From assembly GCA_022577435.1 (NCBI GenBank), contig JAKOON010000144.1, forward strand, positions 1 through 64,000: 64,000 nucleotides of DNA, in the 5' to 3' direction. Both the position numbers and the translations under genes were made by a program. This DNA is from Embiotoca jacksoni. Its lineage: Eukaryota > Chordata > Actinopteri > Embiotocidae. The notes beneath the pieces are model-generated. The model did no database searches, was not told the origin of the DNA, and worked only from the letters and a program-made list of their open reading frames with translations. The stretch's first letter is position 1. Each line of letters starts with the position of its first letter. Positions 22,810-35,169 of the stretch are shown one piece after another.

Positions 22810-25144
22810 CTATTTAACGTCTGAAATCGCCGTCGTGGTGAACGAGTCCGGCTCCTCACCTGTCAAACAGATGAAGTACAAGTGATCGCCACAGGGAAGA
22901 TCCCTCCAGTAGGTCGGGGTCTCGGTTTCCATGCCGCCACAGGGGCTGGTGATCTGCCAGGCGTGCCCCGTCTTCCAGTGGGCGTAACTCAGGGATTCAC
23001 CGGGCATCCAGAACCAGGTGCCCGCCATCAGGGTCCTACAGACAGAGACGGTTTGATATTTAGAACTTTTATAGTGAAGAATCAAAAAGACACCTTCTCT
23101 ACTTTTTAATATTAGGCTTAAAACTTTTTTTTTTCTTTTTTTTTAATAAAGCTTGAACTATCCGTTTCTCCAGTTTGTTGTTTTTCCTGTTAAAGGAGTT
23201 TTTTTTCCTGTTAAAGGGGAGGTTATTTTTCCTGTTAAAGGAGAGTTTTTTTTCCTGTTAAAGGGGAGGTTTCTTTTCCTGTTAAAGGATATTTTTTTTC
23301 CTGTTAAAGGGGAGGTTATTTTTCTTGTTAAAGGATAAAAAAATTTCTGTTAAAAGGGAGGTTATTTTTCCTGTTAAAGGAGGGGTTTTTTTCCTGTTAA
23401 AGGGGAGGTTGTTTTTTTTCCTGTTAAAGGGGAGGTTATTTTTCCTGTTAAAGGAGGTTTTTTTTCCTGTTAAAGGGGAGGTTATTTTTCCTGTTAAAGG
23501 GGAGTTTTTTTCCTGTTTAAGTGGAAGTTATTTTTCCTGTTAAAGGCAAGGTTTTTTTTTTCCTGTTAAAGGAGAGTTTTTTTTTCCTGTTAAAGTGGAA
23601 GTTATTTTTCCTGTTAAAGGCAAGGTTTTTTTTTCCTGTTAAAGGGGAGTTTTTTCCCCTGTTATTTTAAAGGGGAGGTTTTTTTTTGTGGGTGGATATA
23701 TAAATAAAACTGAATTGATTTGAATATAAAAATTGCAATATTACCTGACTGACGGTGACTTTTGTTCGATTATTACAGCCTCTTTAATGGCCTGTTTAAA
23801 CGCCCCTGATAGCCAAACCAATCGACAGCGCGATCGTCTCATAAAAGAATCGCGGTCAAAACAGTTGCGTCGCACATTTTCTTCATTAAATCAACTCGGA
23901 CTCAGCTGCAGATGGCGTCCGACTGAAAGCGTCGCAAAAGCGTACAAAACCAGATGGGAAGATATAAGCAGGGAACAAAACTCAAGCTTTTGTCTACTTG
24001 GCAGCAACGAAGAAGCTCACGTGCAGCAAAACACACAAACAAAACAAACAAAAAAAAGCACACTTTCACGCGCCAAGTAAACTGTCATTTAAAACAATAG
24101 AGTGAAAGGTATGTGGGGTTTTTTTTAAGAAAGAAAACAAGTTCAATCGGTCATTCGGGGAAAAACAGAAGTCGACATTTGATACCTACGGAAGCCCATT
24201 CATGCCAGGAGAAGAAAAAGAATAAATAATTATAATTTGAACTGACTTTTTTGCATTCAGTAGATAATCTCAAATCAAAAGCCGTGAGATTAAAAGTACA
24301 CAAAAGTATTTCCATTGATTTATCACGTAATAACGCCGAGTGTTCTTTTTTTTTTCTTTTTTTTTTGTCAACTGTGACTCTCTGTAGATTTTACATGCTG
24401 CGTTTCTAAATAGATTCATGTAGATATAAAGAGTTAAAAAATATAGACAGGATACCTGCGCAGTCCCAGCCATACGTGTTTGGTGAGAGGGAAGGAGGTG
24501 CTATTCAGGGCTCCCTCCACCTCCATCTGCTCCTCCTCGCTATGAATGCTCAGCAGGTCCCAGTAGAAGTCTCTGCAGTACAACAGGGCGTCCGGCCAAC
24601 TCAGATTCCTCTCCACCACCACGACTTTCTGACCCCCCACCCTTGCACTGAAGGAGGACGCAGGAGCAGCCAGCTCTGAAAAAAAAAACAAAAAATAACA
24701 ACAACGACGAAAAAACATTTTGTTGGAGTTTTTGGGAAAAGTAAACTATCAAAATTTGAACATTTATGCAAACAAAAACCAAGAATGAACTCGGTTATTA
24801 AGAACCGCAGAAGCGGCAGTTTTGAAGGAAATATATATATATACACATACATATATATACAATTTCAAAAATAAATTAAAAAAAGATCTCACCTATGCCG
24901 CCAACGACGATCCATAAGTAGAAGAAAACACCTTTAAGTTGAAAAAAAAACCATCATCCAATCGGAAAACGTTTGTTTCAACGTCATCCATCATTTTGTG
25001 AACACCTTATTAAATAATCGCATTCGCGCAATTCTTCTTCTTCTGAGTCTCACCAAAGGCTTCGTTTCGAGATTTAAGATTTAAACCCACCTCTTCGACT
25101 TCTCGAACCTTTCAAACAGCCATTTCGGAAATCGAAACCCGAGC

Positions 25145-25177
<33 letters not shown>

Positions 25178-25454
25178 CCGTTACGTTAATATCGACGTTG
25201 GTAAAATGTCACTTTAAATTACCGTCGTCTCCGATGGAAATTGAATCGATTGTCGGTGCCTCGATACCACGAAAAAAACACAACGACAACATCACAATAA
25301 AGAAAGATTTCACACCGGATTGGTAAAAAAAAAAAATTTTTTTAAAAACAAACCAAAGAACACACGCTCGCTCTTTATCGTCATTTTGATGTTTGAATCA
25401 GCTTTTTGAAAGAATTCAAAGGTCGTACTTACAGCAGACGTCTTTGCAAGTCAT
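22810..25454 (-). CDS. Small secreted C-type-lectin-domain protein (four exons)
   Basis: Exons, in order: 25454-25433, 24931-24893, 24675-24456 and 23035-22810. All join in phase to 168 residues. Exons 1-2 encode a probable signal peptide, MTCKDVC then CVFFYLWIVVGGI. Exons 3-4 are a single C-type lectin fold. The start is LSWPDALLYCRDFYWDLLSI (first Cys), followed by VWLGLRR, GTWFWMPGE, SYAHWKTGHAW, a Cys in TSPCGG, and the closing WRDLPCGDHLYFIC. The four fold-defining cysteines are present. The usual EPN or QPD sugar/calcium motif is not seen, and WND is replaced by WRD, so calcium-dependent sugar binding is doubtful. After the last Cys only about 18 residues remain, so there is no second domain or membrane anchor. 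The start codon has G at -3. The orthologue is not identified; an additional 5' non-coding exon is possible. Confidence 0.85.
23180..23690. repeat. Minisatellite of TTTTCCTGTTAAAGGGGAGG units in a lectin-gene intron
   Basis: About 20 tandem units of 22-28 bp built on CCTGTTAAAGGGGAGGTT, varying in T-run length. It lies in the third intron of the lectin gene (23036-24455). The right end passes into GGATATATAAATAAAACTGA, the tail of a common teleost retroposon, so the array probably arose by amplifying part of such an element. Confidence 0.95.
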
Positions 25455-26157
25455 CGCGGGCGTCCCTCTCGACCTCCAAATGATGCTGGTGTGGACGTAA
25501 CGCGCGGCTTTGTTGATCTGTAAATTACCCCCCCCCCCCCCGCCCCTCCCTCAGGTATCGGACCGGGCTAATTTGAAATTCAAATGAGGTGTCACGCGTG
25601 ACCGCAGTGCCTCGTCTCGTGAGTGATGTCTGTCCTTTCCGACACCATCAGGCGAGACGACAAAAAGACAAACAAACCCCCCCCCCCCCCCCGAAGCTTA
25701 TTTTCTAATTATAAGGATTTTTTTTAATTTTATTTTTTTAAGTGTGCGACTTTTGTATTTCACGAGAGAATTTTGAATGGGAGTCTACGGAGCCCGATAG
25801 GTTTTTGGGTGCCGACCCCCCCCCCCAATCCCTCCCCTCACCTCCCCTCCCCTCCCCTAGTGGCCCATCTGGTGGTATTTGCACTTCCAGGACTATTTGC
25901 ATGCGCCTCTGTGGTGATGCTTTTTCTTTTTGTTTTGCATGTTTCGTCAAAAGAAAAGAAAAAGAAAAAGCTCGCCCGGCAGCGTGAGATATGTAACACA
26001 TGCCGTTTTTTTTTTATGCCTCATGAGAAGTTTTAAGGCGATAAAAAAAAAAAAAGAAAGAAAGGAGATGAAAGCAGCGTTTCAGCAGCTTCTTCCTCCC
26101 CCGTCTCTTCTGTCATGTTCAGCGGGGGGAGTTTTGATAGGCGTAGGCTCACGCGCG

Positions 26158-26158
<1 letters not shown>

Positions 26159-26228
<70 letters not shown>
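26159..26228. repeat. (CA)n microsatellite
   Basis: About 70 bases of CA. Confidence 0.97.
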
Positions 26229-26230
<2 letters not shown>

Positions 26231-26699
26231 AGACGCCGAGAGGCCTAAATGCAGACATCGACGGGGAAAGTGCGGCAGCAATAATTACATTTCACTTCAA
26301 AGAACCGAAGCGCTCGTTTCGGTGGGAAAACGCCGACACGTGGTCGGCTGCTGCTTCACAGGTTTCGGGGGGGGGGGGGGGGGGGGGGGGCGAGGCCCGG
26401 CCCCGAAGGACGCCGGACCGTTCGTGTATCACTTGTGTGCGTTTGCGGGTGTGGATGTGGAGATAGTGGGGGTTTTTTTTTGGAGCGGCAGGCGAGCTCG
26501 CAGGTGACGCTCGAAGAGTTCAAAAAACAAGAGTCGTGATTTAAAGAAGCCGTGTGGAGAAGGCGGAGTGTCGGTATTTCTTTTTAATGCCGTTATTCAA
26601 TTTCGCTAGTCGCGGGCGAAGCGGCGACCGACAGGCGACGTCGAACCGTTTGGTTACGAAAAGCCCCGGGAGTTTCTGGATTTAGGCCCGGCGCCGTCT

Positions 26700-26825
26700 T
26701 TGCCAGTTCGGGGCGGGAAGTGACCATATTTGGGGGGAGCTGTGGGAGGGGGACTGCGCCACGGGCCTGTCAATCAAACGGACAAAAACATTTGGAGACT
26801 CATTTTATAATTGATGACGGGATCC
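26700..26825 (+). repeat. Dispersed repeat family D, partial copy
   Basis: Carries GGGAAGTGACCATATTTGGG, GCCTGTCAATCAAACGGACA and TTGATGACGGGATCC in the family order. Confidence 0.7.
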
Positions 26826-27754
26826 ATTTTTGCAAATCCTTGAATTTTATAGAGTATGACATTGCTGGGGGTGGGAGGTGGGGTGGGACGGGGGGGGGGG
26901 GGGGGGGGTTAAGTTTGTGCTGACTGTGCATTTTTGGCTTTAACAGACACCCGTTAGAAAACAACACAGTTTACTAGAACCGAATCGTATTTGCCGACGA
27001 GTGTACCTTTCCGTATCGACGAATTCGGCGACATGCGAGGATGCTATCTGAGAAGAAAAACATTCGGTGTGTGTGTGTGTGTGTGTGTGTGTGTTTCAGG
27101 GAGGAAGAAGGAGCCCCCCCACCCCCTCCCCCACGCCCACTTAATTACCGCCATGCTTATTGAATCCCCGTGCGAGCGATGTACAGGGAATAGGACTCTC
27201 TGTGACAAGACTGGAAATGAAATGGCATTAAGCAACCGAGCAGATAATCCATTTAGGAAATGTCGAGGAAGCGGGGGAAGGATTAGTCGACGCGGCGCCC
27301 GTCGGAAGACATCAAAGGTGTTTGAAATTTTTGAATGTTTCTCGCACAATTTTTGTCTTTTTTCTTTTTGGACCGAAATTCTTTCAACCTCCCGGTAAAA
27401 CCAAAACAAACCCGAGTTCCAAAGTTAAATTCCATTATTCTTGGGATGAGTTGTGTTTGGCGAAGTGTCTCACTTTGCGCCGAGGTCAGCGGATCCGCGC
27501 CGCGCGTCTTTATGACGTCGTCGCTTTTCCGGAGCTCCCCCCCCCCCTCCCTCCCTCTCCCCCCTCCCCCCTTTAAGTTCCTCACTCCAACCCCTCTCTC
27601 TCTCTCTTTCTGCTGTGGCAACGCTGTTTGTTTGTTTTGTTTTTAATTCGTGGCACTGTTGTTTTGTTTTGTTTAACATTTTGATATTTCATATTTTTTT
27701 ACTACCTTTAGTTTTTATCGGCATTTTTGTATCGCTTCGCCCTGTACATGCTGC

Positions 27755-27803
27755 TGTAACGTCAAAATGCCCCTTTGAGGGATTACTAAAGTATCTATCT
27801 ATA
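27755..27803 (+). repeat. Retroposon 3' tail
   Basis: Reads ATGCCCCTTTGAGGGATTAC then TAAAGTATCTATCTATATG, the same tail type as 22310-22350. Confidence 0.6.
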
Positions 27804-28299
27804 TGCTCGTGACATATAGCATATTGAAGTATTAATGAAATTATGACCGTAATTTGAGATTTGAAGGGATCCACCTGTGACGGCTACATTTACATGCACA
27901 CGAGCCCCCGGAAGACCCATGAGGTTTGATTTATCGTTATATATTGTGTTTTATTACGTGTATTTCAAGGTCGTCCCGGTTAGTGCAAAGTACGGCGGTA
28001 ATATGCACACCGGCCGTCGGGGAGGCGGAGCTAATTTACGGCCCAACTCTGAAATTGGGGCGGTGGGCAGCGGGAGGGGAGGAAACGAGCCCGCTAACGT
28101 TTTACTTAAAATGGACTCCGAGGCGTAATGGGCTTAGCGGCAATCATTGCTCATCACAGATCTGACGGCAGCTGAATGTGTGGAAATGATCCCTTATAGA
28201 TTTTTGGGCGTCATTAGATCTAATGGAAAAGAAGGTCAAGGAGAGGAGACGAAGCCGATGAGCTCGGGAGGAATTTTGCCCACGCGGACTTTTTACATG

Positions 28300-28305
28300 T
28301 TTATT
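28300..28305 (-). terminator. cfap47: cfap47 poly(A) signal AATAAA
   Basis: A plus-strand TTTATT gives AATAAA on the minus strand, 110 bases downstream of the cfap47 stop codon. It is the nearest canonical hexamer. Confidence 0.5.
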
Positions 28306-28414
28306 ATATTACATGTGCGTTTGGACATGTACGATGCCACGTCCTGGTCTATTCAAATGAGAAAACAAGAACAAGTGAAGAGGGCGAAGGTGCATGTGAG
28401 AGCGGGGATGGTGT

Positions 28415-28629
28415 TTATCTACGGACTTTCAGAGGGGAGGAGTTGGCCAACGACGGGACCCGGAGGTTCCGGACCACGAAGTTCTGCCGGCGTCCCGCGG
28501 ACGGTCCCGGCGCCGAAGAGTTCCCCTCTGTGTCGGAGGGAGGCGGGGAGGTGGGACGGGCTTTCCCCCTCACCTCGTACGTCCAACGCATGTCAGCTGC
28601 CTGGAAAAAAAAACACACACACACACACC

Positions 28630-28661
<32 letters not shown>

Positions 28662-30044
28662 AAGAGGGGTCAGCTGTCAATCATTCAACTCTTCAGATCA
28701 GTTTTTATAAATTGTGATATGTAATCGTATTGCGTGATTTGAACTTCTGAGGCTAGAAATCCCGTTCTTGCCTCCTGGGAAAAAAAAAAAAAACAATCGA
28801 TTTTATTCCCCCCAAAAAAAAGTTGCTCATCAAAAGCAATGAAAGTGGTTTCATTCGTGAAAACATTAATATCGCGATTTATAAAAACAAGTTACCGACT
28901 AAATGAAATATGTAATCAATTAAAGTATAAAAAAAATGTTGTTCGTGCGATCTCCCGTCTCCATGGCAACACATGGGGGGTAGAGAACCGGAGAACAGCA
29001 GTCAGTAGACTTTCATGTGACGTTCGTTCGCTACTCCATGGGGGGGGGGGGGAGTAGGCCCGACCACCCTTAGCGACGGCCCTTAGCAACCGGACGAGCA
29101 CCTGGACGGCGAGTATCGCCGAGCGCATCTCGTGGCCGGCGTCGGGCGTGAAGGACACGGTGATGAGCACTCCGACGCAGCCGACGGGCGGCAACGTCCC
29201 CGAGGCGGGGGTCACCGCGAACTCGCCGCTGCTGCCCGGCAGGAAGGCGGCGGAGAACGGCTCGGGCCTCCTGAGAAAAACGACAAAGAGTAAATGCACA
29301 CGGTCATGTTTCCACCGCAGGAACTGTGGAACTTAGTCGAGGTCCTACCTGGCAGGTAAAATGTGGCGTCGTCAGAAATTTGAAGGGCTGAATGGTACCG
29401 TGTTGCTCAGAAAATGGCATTTCCAAGGCAGCCATTTTTATTCATTATTCATATGTTTGTAATAATCGGCTTAATCTTTATGGTACTTTAGATACAATAG
29501 AAATGGAGGCAGCTCCAAGTTCCTGAATTTAGTTCCTGAATTAAATCCTTTAGCAGGAACAGGAACTATTTAGCAGTTCTATGGGCGGGAGGAGGGAGTT
29601 CCCCTTTTTACTTAGAACCTCGAAGCATCTAAGTTCCTATAACTGCTACCGCCGGTTGGTGCTCTCACCGTTTACGACAGGAACCGCGGTGACGTAAGTG
29701 CGCAGTGATTGGTCGAAACGCCATCAGCACAAAGTAGAGCTACGAAAGAAGCTGAAACCAGCCGAGGGAAGCGTTTCTAATTGAAGCCCCGCGGGTTACT
29801 GAGAAAATGGACCTGCTGGTTCCTGGAACTATTTGGGTAAAAAAGTACAGCGGCTGAGCGTTACGTATTTGTTTCCACCCACCTGGTGGTGCTGATGAGA
29901 CGGAAGCCCACGGCCGAAGTCTCGCCCGCCTTGGTGGTTTCCATGACGATGACGTCGTCCACCCGAGGCTCCGTCGCGACGAGGGCGATGGGAAACTCCC
30001 ACGTGTTGCCGGACGCCGAACGCACCGCGACGACCCCTGAGCAC
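28415..30044 (-). CDS. cfap47: cfap47 exons w63-w65: C-terminal end
   Basis: Exons: 30044-29883, 29270-29102 and 28600-28415. w63 has NTWEFPIALVATEPRVDDVI and SAVGFRLISTTR. w64 has PEPFSAAFLPGSSGEFAVTP and VLITVSFTPDAGHEMRSA. w65 starts AADMRWTYEVRGKARPT, the last strand of the final ASH domain. It then gives a Pro/Ser/Arg-rich tail with NFVVRNLRVPSLANSSPLKV, and stops at 28415-28417. Confidence 0.92.
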
Positions 30045-31202
30045 CTTGTACACACACACACACACATTTAACACACTGACAGATTATCTGAAACAATCCA
30101 ATCATGATATAAAGTCATTCTGAATTTATGTAAAATGTTTGCTTTATTAAAAATGAACCAACACGCTCGAATTTTATGAATGATGTAACGAAACACTCAA
30201 ATTTAAATTAAACAAAATTAAATATCTCTGAAAAAACAAGAAGATAAATTTGACAAATCCTTTATAGACTATTTAAACTATGACAAACCCGAAACTTCTC
30301 TCCAGACTTAACATGTAAAAAAAAGGAAAAGTAGTACGATAAGAAAACTGAGTCTGAGTCACCCCCCCCCCCTTTTAAATTATTTAACTTTTTATGAATT
30401 TGTATTTTTTTCTTTCTTTCCCCTTTCTTTCCTCGGCATGAAACATCAGTTACTAAGACCAAAAAATATCAACATCACGCGCAACGGGCACAAATAAACA
30501 TGAAATAAATTAGTTTCAGCTGTCCCTCGTTGTCCCCCGCTTCCCCGGTGTATTTAGGTTACTTTTATTTTTTTATCCTATTAGGCACCGGTGTTAGAAT
30601 TTAGTCCTTAGAAATGTCGTTTTAGTTGTTTTTTTTCCACATATAATGTTTTTTTTTATTCTCACGTTGCAGGTTTTTGTCGCAACAAACATTTCCTTTC
30701 GGGATTCATTAACACGTAGATAGTAATTACGGTGAGTTACGCTATTACGGTTTTTTAAAAAAAAAAGGTAAATTTTTTGATTCTATTCTTTTTTTTCTAT
30801 TGGGATTTTATCTTCCTGTGTACTTATCTTTTTCCTATCTGTATTTTTAAGCTCAATGTAGTCTTTTCTTCTCTCAACATAAAAAATAGGATTATACGAC
30901 AGTTTCTTTACATGCGGTGCAAGCTCAAAGGAATCCTGTAACAGAGGTGAGTTCAAAGACCCTTTTTAACCACGTCGAGCCATTTCGTGCGACGACACCT
31001 GGACGATGCAAAACACGCCGTTGCCACGGGAACAGAAAAGAAGGAGAAGTGGACCCGAGATAAATGAGCGCAGCGTCGGATGCAAATGTTGTGTCTTGTG
31101 TTTTTAGCCCTGCGTGTGTTTGACTTTCTCTCTCCGTCTTATTATTAGCATCCTTTTGTTTTCTTCTCTCGCTCAGAGCATATTTGTTTCTCTGAGTGTG
31201 CA

Positions 31203-31235
<33 letters not shown>

Positions 31236-31343
31236 CTCTCTCATAATGAGCGTTTGTATGTTTATATTTTTCCCTCTTCCAGTGTGTGACTGTTTGCGGT
31301 GCTTTTGATGTGGGGTGTGTGTATCTCAAACTGTTCCTTTTTT

Positions 31344-31406
<63 letters not shown>

Positions 31407-34400
31407 CCTGCACGTCCTGACGGGAGTGTAGACTAGATTGAGGGTGAGCGTCACGCCGGCGTCCTCAGGCTCCTTCCTCGCCGCCCGGACGGAGACGGCG
31501 AGCCGGTCCTCCACCTCGGATCGCTCCGCCGCTTCGCCGACCGACTGCACCTCGCACAGGAAGTCGTCCATCGTCGACGTCGTCATCGCCCAGGCAACTG
31601 TTCCGAAAGCAGGAACCGGGAGGGGATGGACGACTGAGCTTCGTGAAAGGTTCACAAAACCGCTTCTTTTTTTTTTTTTTGAGGGATTATTTTCAGACGG
31701 ACCGCCAGAAAACGAATAAGAAGACTTTGGAGCCGACCTCTAGTGGCGCTCGGTGGTATTGCGGTTTAAGACACTTCAAGTCAGTCGATCATTTTTCAAT
31801 CACACCAGCCAATCACGCGGCTCTGGGTTCCCACCCATTCGGACTCGTAATCCTAAAGCTTACAGAACAAGCTCTGGCTCTTAAAACACTTGAAACAAAC
31901 TTTTCACTCAGCGCAGACTCGACATGTTATTTGGTAAAAATACAAAAATCACAGCCGATGTCCGACCTGCAGAGCCGAGCCCCCTCCCCCACCCGCGACG
32001 AGCACGTTCTGATTAATCAGAAACTTATCAATCGCCCGCTGGGTCCCCGGTGCAAAACCTCATCATCGACGCGGCACGACATGTTTTTAAGAATCTGAAT
32101 AAACAATAATAATTGTCGTTGTTTCTTTCCACCTCTGAAAAAAAAAAGAAATCACCTTCCCGTCCTCTCCGGTCTTCGTTTCCCGGCGCGTATCCGGCGA
32201 GCAAGACGTCCAGCTCCTTCTCCAGCCGGCAGCCGGCTTCGCACTGCAAAACGCCGAGCGGACGGTCCTCGGCGGGAGCCTCCAGGGGATTCCCACGGAG
32301 CGGGTAAACCCAGCAGATGGTCGCCGGCTCCGTCTCTGACCTGGAATATCGGCAGGAGGGCGTTTACTCTTCTGGATTCTGCTGCGTGAGCGACGTGCCT
32401 TTTTTGAGTAAAATGGCTTTTCACGGAGCTAAAGATACTCCAACATTATTTTAACCCCGAATCTTTGTCTTTTACTCGCAATTCAATCAAATACTTTATT
32501 ACAGTTTCCAGATTTCGGAAAGATACATTCGGCCTCCAAATAATAAAGGGTGCATTAATGGAACCGCTTCGGGGGTCTATTCTTAATGCAAACTAATATT
32601 TTTAATCTAAGTTCTTTGTACAATTTACAGAATCAGTTTTTTGGAGATTCTGTTTCATATCCGAGCAAAGCCGGCGCTGCGACTGAAATATCCCCTACGA
32701 ATCAATATCGAATCGAATCAGAAATCAAATCAAATCAATACCAAGCTCTTCCCAGTCCCGACAGGTTTGGAGCAGGACGTGACCATATTTGGGCGAGCCA
32801 GTGACTCAATCTGATTGGAAAGATACTACGTCCCCGCCCACCGATAGCCGTAACCTGACTGCACCACCGGCCTGTCAATCAAACAGACACGCCCCACTCC
32901 CCAAAAACACAACTTTTTGAAGCTTGTTTTCGAATTAATGACGGATTATTTTGGCCAGAAAACGAATAAGAAGGAGCGACTTTAGCCGACAACAGCGAGA
33001 TAACTGCTGGAGACATTGTACTGACTGAGAATTTTAGGAGAGAAGTTGAACGGGAGTCTACGGAGGCTTTTTTGGGAGGCGACCTCTAGTGGCCCTCGGC
33101 GGTATCGCAGCTTACAGCTCCGTCCACTTTTATGTGCAGTCTACGTGAATGGCTTATCGTTGCTTTGCAGGGACGCCCGACGTGGATGTGGGAATAACAA
33201 AACAACGTCTAGAAAACTCAAAAAGCAACGCAAACAACACACCTCACGCCGTCCGGACCGGAGTGACCGTCGTCGCCCGGGACGCCGCGGGGCTCCAGGG
33301 CGATGCGGAGCCGGGCCCGTCGCAGCCCGGCGGACTTCGGCGCAAACACCACGGGCACGTGGAGAGTTGCCCTTCCACCGATCTGTATCCCTGCAGACAA
33401 GAGAGCGAGGACAAACAGTCATCAACCTTTTTTTATTTTTTTTTTTATTTTAAAAGCCGTCGGCCCATTAGAGGGAAACACAAAAACTCACTCTGGACAC
33501 CGCAGGTCATTAACATGCATCGCGAGTGTGGACAAAAACAACAACCTCATCTCAAGGTCGATTTGGAGTAAACTAAGAGAAAGAAAAACTCGGGACGATT
33601 CCTCCCATCTGCTCGAGAAACGTCCCATTTAAAAGTTCCTGAAAAACCACATGAACCACAGGATGTTACTTTTCTATGGATTTTCTGACAAAGGGGGATT
33701 ACACCGTCTCACCTGCAGTGTTTTCATTACACTCGCTGTCGCCACGGTAACGGGTCACCAAATTAACCAGGGTGGAAAAAAAAAAAATCGTATTTCTGGG
33801 AATTCAGTGGGAATATGCGGGTAAAAGTGTCAACGTCACTTAACAAACCTTCAGTGCGACCCAGCGGGACGGAAAACACCTCCTCGCCGGCGGCTCGGCC
33901 CGGGTCCTCGTCTGGCAACGTGAAGAAACACAACACACGCGTCAAACACGGGCACGCGCGCGTTTAGCGGGAAAACGGACGGGGCGAACCGACCTGCGAG
34001 CGTGACGCTGAGCGCGGCCGCCAGCTCGGTGGGGTTGGTGAAGGCGACGGCGACGGAGGCCTCGGAGCCGACCGCGCACGACACTCTCAGGGGCTCCTGG
34101 GTCTCTGGCGTCAGGCCACGCCCACTCAGCCGCACGCACCATCTCCGGCGCTGAGAGGGCGACCGGGTGGAGGGGGGGGGGCAGATTTGACGCACGCACG
34201 GGTTGCAGGGACGCGAGAGAAGAGGAAGTAAAAAAGAAAAGAGAGATGATGTGAGAGAGAATTGGACTTTGCATGAACTACTTAGTGTGTTTTTGTGGTG
34301 TAAACAGTGTGTGTGTGTCTGTGTGTATAGTGTGTGTGTGTGTGTGCATGCGTGCGTGTGTATACACACCTGAGGGCACGTGAAAGTGATCGTTGCCTCG

Positions 34401-34476
34401 TGGTTCCCCTCTCCGATGGCGGAAGGACGGAAGCGGACGCCGAGCTGGGAGGAGGAACGGGGCTCCACAATGAGCT

Positions 34477-34528
<52 letters not shown>

Positions 34529-34951
34529 GAGTCACTTTTCATGGGGACAGTAAGGGAGGATAATAACGCTCAAATCCAAATCCTTAAATCACACTGCTAG
34601 AGCTTTCATCCATATTTTGACAAGTAGCTCCGCCCCTGAGATCTGATTGGTCAACTGAACGTTTGTGATATCGCAATATTCATGGCTTTAAAGCAAATAC
34701 AGTCAAATCTGCACGGAACTACAAAGAACATCCAGATGATGTATTCATTCGGAAACAATAGAAGTGATCTGATAAAAGTACTACTGAGGCACATAGGTGT
34801 GTGTGTGTGTGTGTGTACACTAACGGGGCTCTCCGAGTCCATCTCCAGTGTGTAGTTTCTGGGGTTACTATTGGTTACGGTCACTTCCAGAGGCTCAGCT
34901 GTTGAGTTGACCAGAGGGACGGTCAGGCGTGTCCATCTGAAACATGAGTGC

Positions 34952-34988
<37 letters not shown>

Positions 34989-35103
34989 TGTTATTACAAA
35001 TTACACAATAAAATCGTCACACAAATAAAAGAGTTTCAAAATCACCATTAAACACATCCAAATATCAAAAACGTCCTCGTAGACACAGAGGTGTATGTAT
35101 TCT

Positions 35104-35169
<66 letters not shown>

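Larger units (their letters stand above)
25455..28299. other. Intergenic region between the lectin gene and cfap47
   Basis: No exon is supported. Contents: C runs at about 25528-25540 and 25678-25692, a fragment of repeat family D at 25765-25895, a (CA)n array at 26159-26228, a G run at 26369-26391, family D again at 26700-26825, a G run at about 26890-26909, a (TG)n array at 27066-27092, and a retroposon tail at 27755-27803. Confidence 0.6.
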
